From contig JADFVP010000008.1 of assembly GCA_015222595.1 (NCBI GenBank), positions 1 to 7,034 of the forward strand: a DNA stretch of 7,034 nucleotides, given 5' to 3'. Each line of letters begins with the position of its first letter. The stretch's first letter is position 1. Under the pieces are notes generated by a model. That model was not told the DNA's origin, ran no database searches, and worked only from the letters and a program-made list of their open reading frames with translations. A program made the position numbers and the translations under genes. Source of the stretch: Pseudomonadota bacterium (GTDB lineage Bacteria; Desulfobacterota; GWC2-55-46; JADFVP01). Below, one piece after another: positions 1 to 3,483 of the stretch.

Positions 1-35
1 AAGCCGCCCTCTGATCTCAAGGTTCGCCTAATCAT
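1..35 (-). CDS. gspK: GspK minor pseudopilin, N-terminal fragment
   Basis: Only the first 11 complete codons are inside the window (M-I-R-R-T-L-R-S-E-G-G, followed by TT-). The ATG overlaps the gspJ stop by four bases (ATGA), a typical coupled junction. The peptide is a short basic leader ending in Gly-Gly, and the next partial codon (TT-) allows Phe or Leu at +1. This fits a prepilin peptidase leader just before its cleavage site. GspK is the large minor pseudopilin that caps the pseudopilus tip with GspI and GspJ, and gspK normally follows gspJ. An AGGA lies about 10 nt before the ATG. The identity rests on position, overlap and leader only, because the body of the gene is missing. Confidence 0.72.
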   Translation of the reverse strand, partial: MIRRTLRSEGG

Positions 36-742
36 CTTATCCGTGTCCTGTAGATACCCGAAAGCCTTTCGCCGTCGCCAAGGAGTATCTCTACGCGTAC
101 GGCGTCCGGCAGACCGGAGTAACGCTCTGAGTCCCAGACACCGGTCCAGACCCCGCCGCTAAGGTAACCTATCTTCATAGACTCTATGGAGTCTATCACC
201 TCTACATCGAACTTTTCGCCGAGATACGGGTTGGAGCTTTCTCTGTAGATAGCATACGCGCCGCCTGCGTTACCTGAATAACCTGCGTCAGCTGGGTACA
301 AAGACGAACCGGATGCCTCTTCTAAATGATAACGCACTCTCACAAGATCGCTAGTGGGGCCGCTCTCGGAAACGACCGGGTAGGTGAAGGTGGTCGTTAC
401 CATCTCAGAGCCTGGGCCGAGAATCGTGCCGTAGAGTCCGGTGGATACTACGGCCGAGTTGTAGAACGCGCCCTCTATGTCGCGCGAGAAACGGTCGAGA
501 AAGCGGCCTGCCGCTATCCGGCTCTCCAGCCGTTCGCTAACGCCAGAGCCTGCGCCTATCACGGAGAAGAAGGTCGCATAGAGCGCAGCGATTATAATAG
601 AGCCGATGGCAACGGCTATTAAGAGTTCAATAAGCGTAAACCCAGAGCACCGCTCTTGCTCCCCTGAAGAGCCCGCACCGATACGCTTGTGTGCTCCGTA
701 CAGAAGTTGACCTCTTAGGCCTTTATCTCGAAAAGGTAACAA
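32..742 (-). CDS. gspJ: GspJ minor pseudopilin
   Basis: This is a type II secretion minor pseudopilin, expected to be an inner-membrane prepilin that joins GspI, GspK and GspH at the pseudopilus tip. The class III signal is clear: R-C-S-G followed by FTLIELLIA, with cleavage predicted after Gly34 and Glu at mature position +5. A hydrophobic helix of about 20 residues follows. The remaining roughly 180 residues are a soluble periplasmic domain with the 'SDLVRVRYHLE' strand usual for GspJ. The assigned start is TTG at 742, with GGGAG 6 nt upstream and a 20-nt overlap with gspI. It gives a 34-residue leader, which is long for a pseudopilin. A non-canonical CTG at 703 has AGAGGT 6 nt upstream and would give a 21-residue leader. 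The family call is firm and the start is uncertain. Confidence 0.9.
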   Translation of the reverse strand: MLPFRDKGLRGQLLYGAHKRIGAGSSGEQERCSGFTLIELLIAVAIGSIIIAALYATFFSVIGAGSGVSERLESRIAAGRFLDRFSRDIEGAFYNSAVVSTGLYGTILGPGSEMVTTTFTYPVVSESGPTSDLVRVRYHLEEASGSSLYPADAGYSGNAGGAYAIYRESSNPYLGEKFDVEVIDSIESMKIGYLSGGVWTGVWDSERYSGLPDAVRVEILLGDGERLSGIYRTRIR

Positions 743-1151
743 AGGTGACTCCCGGAGTTTCGTCCCACTTGACTTCCGTCTCTACTCGTACAAGCCCCGG
801 CACCTCAGTGCCGGAGGTCTCTACCTTCCACGTGAAACGCTCATGCGCCTCGCCACGCTCTCCGGCTATGCCGAAGCGTGTCTTCGGTAAACCCGATATC
901 GCGTGCCGCTCTACCTTTTCGCGTCCTATAACTGTAGCCGTTACAAGGTCGATATCGTAAGATAAAATGCTTAGATGGTAGTTGAGGCTCGCTATAACGG
1001 TCACTATCACCCCGGAGAGGATGGCGAGGCTTATCATGACTTCTAAAAGCGTAAAGCCGCACGAGTCGCCAATAGTCGCGCGAGTTAGTCTCGCCGCGCC
1101 AACTCCTTTGCACCCTCTTCTATAGAAAGAACCTATAAGACGCCCTGTCAC
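723..1151 (-). CDS. gspI: GspI minor pseudopilin
   Basis: This is a type II secretion minor pseudopilin that nucleates the tip complex with GspJ and GspK. The prepilin signature is D-S-C-G followed by FTLLEVMISLAIL, the form with 'LLEVM' that is characteristic of GspI. Cleavage is predicted after Gly32 with Glu at +5, leaving a mature protein of about 110 residues, the usual small size for GspI. The start is GTG at 1151, overlapping the gspH stop as GTGA. AGAGGGG lies 5 nt upstream. No other ATG, GTG or TTG lies in frame before the cleavage site, so the unusually long 32-residue leader appears genuine unless a rare codon is used. The gene is in the gspGHIJK train. Confidence 0.93.
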   Translation of the reverse strand: MTGRLIGSFYRRGCKGVGAARLTRATIGDSCGFTLLEVMISLAILSGVIVTVIASLNYHLSILSYDIDLVTATVIGREKVERHAISGLPKTRFGIAGERGEAHERFTWKVETSGTEVPGLVRVETEVKWDETPGVTFVTFSR

Positions 1152-1669
1152 TTGTACCCCTCTTCAATAACTATTTTGCCGTTATACGGATTGAACCCGA
1201 GCGTAAGCACGCGGTCATCTTCACCAGCGCCTAAATGGACGGTAAAGGGCATACTCCCTGCGGGTGATAGCAGTATCTGAACAGTTCCCGACTCGACCCT
1301 TCCTGTGCCCGGAGCGAGAAGATCGACAAACTCCACGCCGGACGCCAGAGCAAAGCCCCGGAGCGCGCTCTCCGGCTCAGGCACATACTTTACGGCTTCT
1401 TTAGACCTATCTACTGGAGACCTACCTACTTGAGACCTCTCTACCCCAACAGTACCTCTGTCGAGGTCGAAGGAGAGCCTGTACGTGAGCTTCTTGCTCT
1501 CGGCAGCCTCATGCAGGTACCGTACAAGGGCCGAGAGCTTCACCGCGTCGCTCTTAAGATTCGCTGACGTAACGGAGGTAAGGCGCGGCAGCACAATAGC
1601 GAGCGCTAAAGAGATAATCACCATGACCACAATCAGCTCTATTAACGTAAAGCCGCGCCTACAGGCCAT
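1148..1669 (-). CDS. gspH: GspH minor pseudopilin
   Basis: This is a type II secretion minor pseudopilin that connects the GspI/J/K tip to the GspG fibre. From ATG 1669 the leader is M-A-C-R-R-G, followed by FTLIELIVVMVIISLAL, with the conserved Glu at mature +5 and a hydrophobic helix. The protein is then 173 residues, normal for GspH. Its C-terminal region has short strands ending in G-F-N-P-Y-N-G-K. I chose ATG 1669 because the 6-residue leader is typical, but no strong Shine-Dalgarno precedes it. The frame stays open upstream for 55 more codons to a GTG at 1834 that overlaps gspG by 16 nt, and there is another ATG at 1771. Either could be the true start. A pentapeptide repeat lies near residues 75-89. 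Confidence 0.88.
   Translation of the reverse strand: MACRRGFTLIELIVVMVIISLALAIVLPRLTSVTSANLKSDAVKLSALVRYLHEAAESKKLTYRLSFDLDRGTVGVERSQVGRSPVDRSKEAVKYVPEPESALRGFALASGVEFVDLLAPGTGRVESGTVQILLSPAGSMPFTVHLGAGEDDRVLTLGFNPYNGKIVIEEGYK
1157..1163 (-). promoter_or_regulatory. Ribosome binding site of gspI
   Basis: AGAGGGG on the minus strand, 5 nt ahead of the GTG at 1151 and inside the last codons of gspH. It is the clearest Shine-Dalgarno match near any start in the window. It fixes the GTG start of gspI despite the long leader that results. Confidence 0.7.
1403..1447. repeat. Three-copy 15-bp tandem repeat within gspH
   Basis: Three head-to-tail 15-bp units begin at 1403, 1418 and 1433, each starting AGACCT. 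On the coding (minus) strand they read G-V-E-R-S, Q-V-G-R-S and P-V-D-R-S, so the unit is x-V-x-R-S and the frame is kept. It sits in the soluble domain of GspH, probably in a surface loop before the next strand. The copies differ at the first and third residues of the unit. Confidence 0.85.
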
Positions 1670-1818
1670 AGTGGTCTCTGATGAGGGCTCTATGGAAGTA
1701 ACTCTTCTGTTTTGGTGATAGTCCGGCGAGCAGGTGTAGCTAGACGATTTTTTGATTGGTCTCGAAAGCATGGGAACCGTCCGAGGTGCGTTGGATTCGG
1801 GTGAAGTGGGTAAACTTA
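1670..1818 (-). other. Stretch between gspG and the preferred gspH start
   Basis: This 149-bp stretch lies between the gspG stop and ATG 1669. All other junctions in this gene train overlap by 4 to 20 nt, so a gap here is out of character. The gspH frame is open throughout and would encode a polar Ser/Pro/Arg-rich segment with no recognisable domain. I see no hairpin terminator, promoter or separate small gene. It is either an untranslated spacer or part of a longer gspH. Confidence 0.5.
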
Positions 1819-2256
1819 TCAGTCGGTCGCCCACGACTCTATATCTGTGTCAAAGTCGATGCCGCCCCTGGCGGAATCGGCTCCGTATGAGATTATGTCG
1901 AAGTCGCCGTGCAGTCCGGGCGAGGCGTAGACGTAGGGGTTGTGCCACGGATCAGCAGGAACCTTGCGGCTTTCGAGATAACCGCCTTTTCGCCACTTTA
2001 GCGGAACCTTTCCTGTAGCCGGAGCCGTAACAAGTGATTCGAGCCCCTGATCTGTAGACGGAAACCGCCCATTATCGAGTTTGTAGAGCTTTAGCGCTGT
2101 CTCGAAGTTCTTGATCTGAACGCGGGCCTCGGTAACCTTCGCCTCGTCAGCCCTGCCCATTATGCGGGGTGCGATCACAGCCGCCAGTATACCGAGTATA
2201 ACGATAACCACCATCAACTCTATCAGCGTAAAACCTCTGTCGGCTCTGAATTTCAT
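1819..2256 (-). CDS. gspG: GspG major pseudopilin
   Basis: This is the main subunit of the type II secretion pseudopilus, the periplasmic piston-like fibre assembled on the GspF/L/M platform by GspE. The 145-residue length matches the family. An 8-residue basic leader (MKFRADRG) precedes FTLIELMVVIVILGILAA, with cleavage after Gly8, Glu at +5 and the hydrophobic helix that packs the fibre core. Family hallmarks follow: 'DNGRFPSTDQGL' at about 61-72, 'DPWHNPY' at about 102-108, and the C-terminal calcium-site region 'GDFDIISYGADS' to 'TDIESW' with several Asp residues. The ATG at 2256 has no Shine-Dalgarno, and a -10 box lies only 8 nt upstream (see the promoter entry). It is the first gene of the leftward train. 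Confidence 0.97.
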   Translation of the reverse strand: MKFRADRGFTLIELMVVIVILGILAAVIAPRIMGRADEAKVTEARVQIKNFETALKLYKLDNGRFPSTDQGLESLVTAPATGKVPLKWRKGGYLESRKVPADPWHNPYVYASPGLHGDFDIISYGADSARGGIDFDTDIESWATD

Positions 2257-2264
2257 ATAAATAA

Positions 2265-2293
2265 TTTATAGCAAAAATATTCTAAGGTAGCAA
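2265..2293 (-). promoter_or_regulatory. Predicted sigma70-type promoter of gspGHIJK
   Basis: On the minus strand, TTGCTA (2293-2288, 4 of 6 against TTGACA) and TATAAA (2270-2265, 5 of 6 against TATAAT) are separated by exactly 17 nt. Transcription would begin about 2257-2259, at or within 2-3 nt of the gspG ATG. The transcript would then be nearly leaderless, which agrees with the lack of a Shine-Dalgarno. The region is AT-rich, so a chance match is possible. Confidence 0.5.
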
Positions 2294-2314
2294 TATATAA
2301 AAATTATTTACCTT
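2284..2314. repeat. Short inverted repeat spanning both -35 boxes
   Basis: AAGGTA at 2284-2289 and its complement TACCTT at 2309-2314 are separated by 19 nt of AT-rich DNA. The left arm overlaps the predicted leftward -35 and the right arm abuts the rightward one. A direct repeat, TAGCAA followed by an A/T run, also occurs at 2269 and 2288. A regulator that controls both gene trains could bind here. The arms are only six bases, so this is tentative. Confidence 0.3.
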
Positions 2315-2340
2315 GATATACCACCTCTTTCTGTTAAAAT
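2313..2340 (+). promoter_or_regulatory. Predicted sigma70-type promoter of gspCDE
   Basis: TTGATA (2313-2318, 5 of 6 against TTGACA) and TAAAAT (2335-2340, 5 of 6) are separated by 16 nt. The predicted start is near 2347, giving a 5' leader of about 60 nt before gspC. This is the best match in the rightward direction within the divergent region. Confidence 0.5.
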
Positions 2341-2408
2341 TCTACATACCTTTACTCGCCGTACAGACCGTTCTTTTCCATATCCAACCATAGCGAACAG
2401 AGCTTAAA

Positions 2409-3332
2409 ATGACGCTTAGAAAACTCAATATTCTCAACTCGGCGCTCCTTTTTGCAACCTTTGCCGTGCTCGCCATTCTTTTTAGTGACGCGATAATCTA
2501 CAAAAGAGCCGTTAAGGTCTCTTCCGTTACCCCGGTAGCCGTTAAGAGCAACTCCGGACAGGTGCCGATCAACGAGTATGCGCCTATCGTCGAAGATCCC
2601 GTCTTTCCGGGGCTGCCGGAGAGCTTTACAGCCTCTGAGTCCGCTAAAATAACTGCCGCCTCCACGCCTCAGGCGGATAGTGCCGGAATACTGAAGAAGC
2701 TTCTACTTGCGGGCACATACGTCTCCGAGAACGCACACCAGCTGAGCTTCGCAATATTTGTCAACACAGAGAGCCAATTGCAAGAAAGCTTCCGGCTCGG
2801 CGACAACGTCTTCGGGTTAGGCACACTCATGACCGTTTCCGGCGACCACGCAGTAGTTAAATCCGGCTCGGAGGAACTCCTCTTCAAGATGCCCGCTACC
2901 GAGAAAGCAACTCTGTTTACCCCTGCTCTACCGTCTGCGGTTACGACCCGGCCAAGGACTCAGGTAGATGGGCGCGAGAGCACCCCGGTTATGTACTCCA
3001 GGAAGATATCCGACACAGAGTGGGTCATCGACCAGCAAGCCGTGCTTGGCGCAATGGAGGAGATGAGCAGCATTTTGTCCGACGCAAGAATGACTCCCTT
3101 TACCATAGACGGCAAGATAGACGGCTTCAGGGTAACGGAGATAAGGCCAGAGGGGATCTTCGACGCAATTGGGCTTAAGAACAACGACATCTTAAAACGC
3201 GTGAACAACTACGACATGACTTCTCCTGAACGGGCAATACAGGTTCTCTCAGCCCTCAGAGGAGAGCGTAACTTCTCTATAGATATTGAACGCGACGGAA
3301 AAAAGTTGAGCCTCAACTACCGGGTAAAATAA
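2409..3332 (+). CDS. gspC: GspC inner-membrane connector protein (HR and PDZ domains)
   Basis: GspC links the inner-membrane platform to the secretin in type II secretion and takes part in substrate recognition. The 307-residue protein has the expected plan. A short cytoplasmic N-terminus is followed by one membrane helix (about 8-30), a Pro/Ser-rich periplasmic linker, and an HR domain (about 93-161). The HR domain includes 'LLLAGTYVSENAHQLSFAIF' and the 'FRLGDNV' turn, and is the part known to bind GspD N0. After a second linker comes a C-terminal PDZ domain (about 213-307) with 'GKIDGFRVTEIRPEGIF', 'IGLKNNDILKRVNNYDM' and a final beta strand. The ATG is preceded only by a weak AGAG 6 nt upstream. 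It is the first gene of the rightward train, followed by gspD. Confidence 0.95.
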   Translation: MTLRKLNILNSALLFATFAVLAILFSDAIIYKRAVKVSSVTPVAVKSNSGQVPINEYAPIVEDPVFPGLPESFTASESAKITAASTPQADSAGILKKLLLAGTYVSENAHQLSFAIFVNTESQLQESFRLGDNVFGLGTLMTVSGDHAVVKSGSEELLFKMPATEKATLFTPALPSAVTTRPRTQVDGRESTPVMYSRKISDTEWVIDQQAVLGAMEEMSSILSDARMTPFTIDGKIDGFRVTEIRPEGIFDAIGLKNNDILKRVNNYDMTSPERAIQVLSALRGERNFSIDIERDGKKLSLNYRVK

Positions 3333-3483
3333 CGATGGACATGGTAGGGCCACTATATTAGTTTATAAGATGGTGTAGATCAGTTCTTTTATCGGTTTTT
3401 TGTCCCATTTTTTGCTCTTCTTTTTTCCCTCTCCGCTACTTGATCTTTACCGGAGAGCATCCAAACTGAATGGTCTTGGTCGA
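3333..3483 (+). other. gspC-gspD spacer with pyrimidine-rich tract
   Basis: This is a 151-bp spacer if gspD starts at ATG 3484. Positions about 3383-3449 are strongly T/C-rich on the coding strand. I find no stem-loop terminator and no convincing -35/-10 pair. A GGAGAG at 3452-3457 is 26 nt from the ATG, too far to be its normal Shine-Dalgarno, but only 8 nt from an in-frame CTG at 3466. Confidence 0.5.

Noticed and set aside
326..622. Plus-strand open frame of 98 codons opposite gspJ
   Set aside because: It lies wholly antisense to the conserved gspJ coding sequence and its product resembles no family.
1752..2018. Plus-strand open frame of 88 codons opposite gspG/gspH
   Set aside because: Arg/Cys-rich low-quality translation antisense to gspG. 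The known pseudopilin frame explains the sequence.
3333..3430. Rho-independent terminator after gspC
   Set aside because: T runs are present but I could not find a GC-rich stem before them.
3400..3483. N-terminal extension of GspD from TTG 3400
   Set aside because: It puts a Phe/Leu/Pro-rich stretch, produced by the T-rich spacer, ahead of a complete signal peptide that begins at ATG 3484. TTG 3400 has no Shine-Dalgarno.
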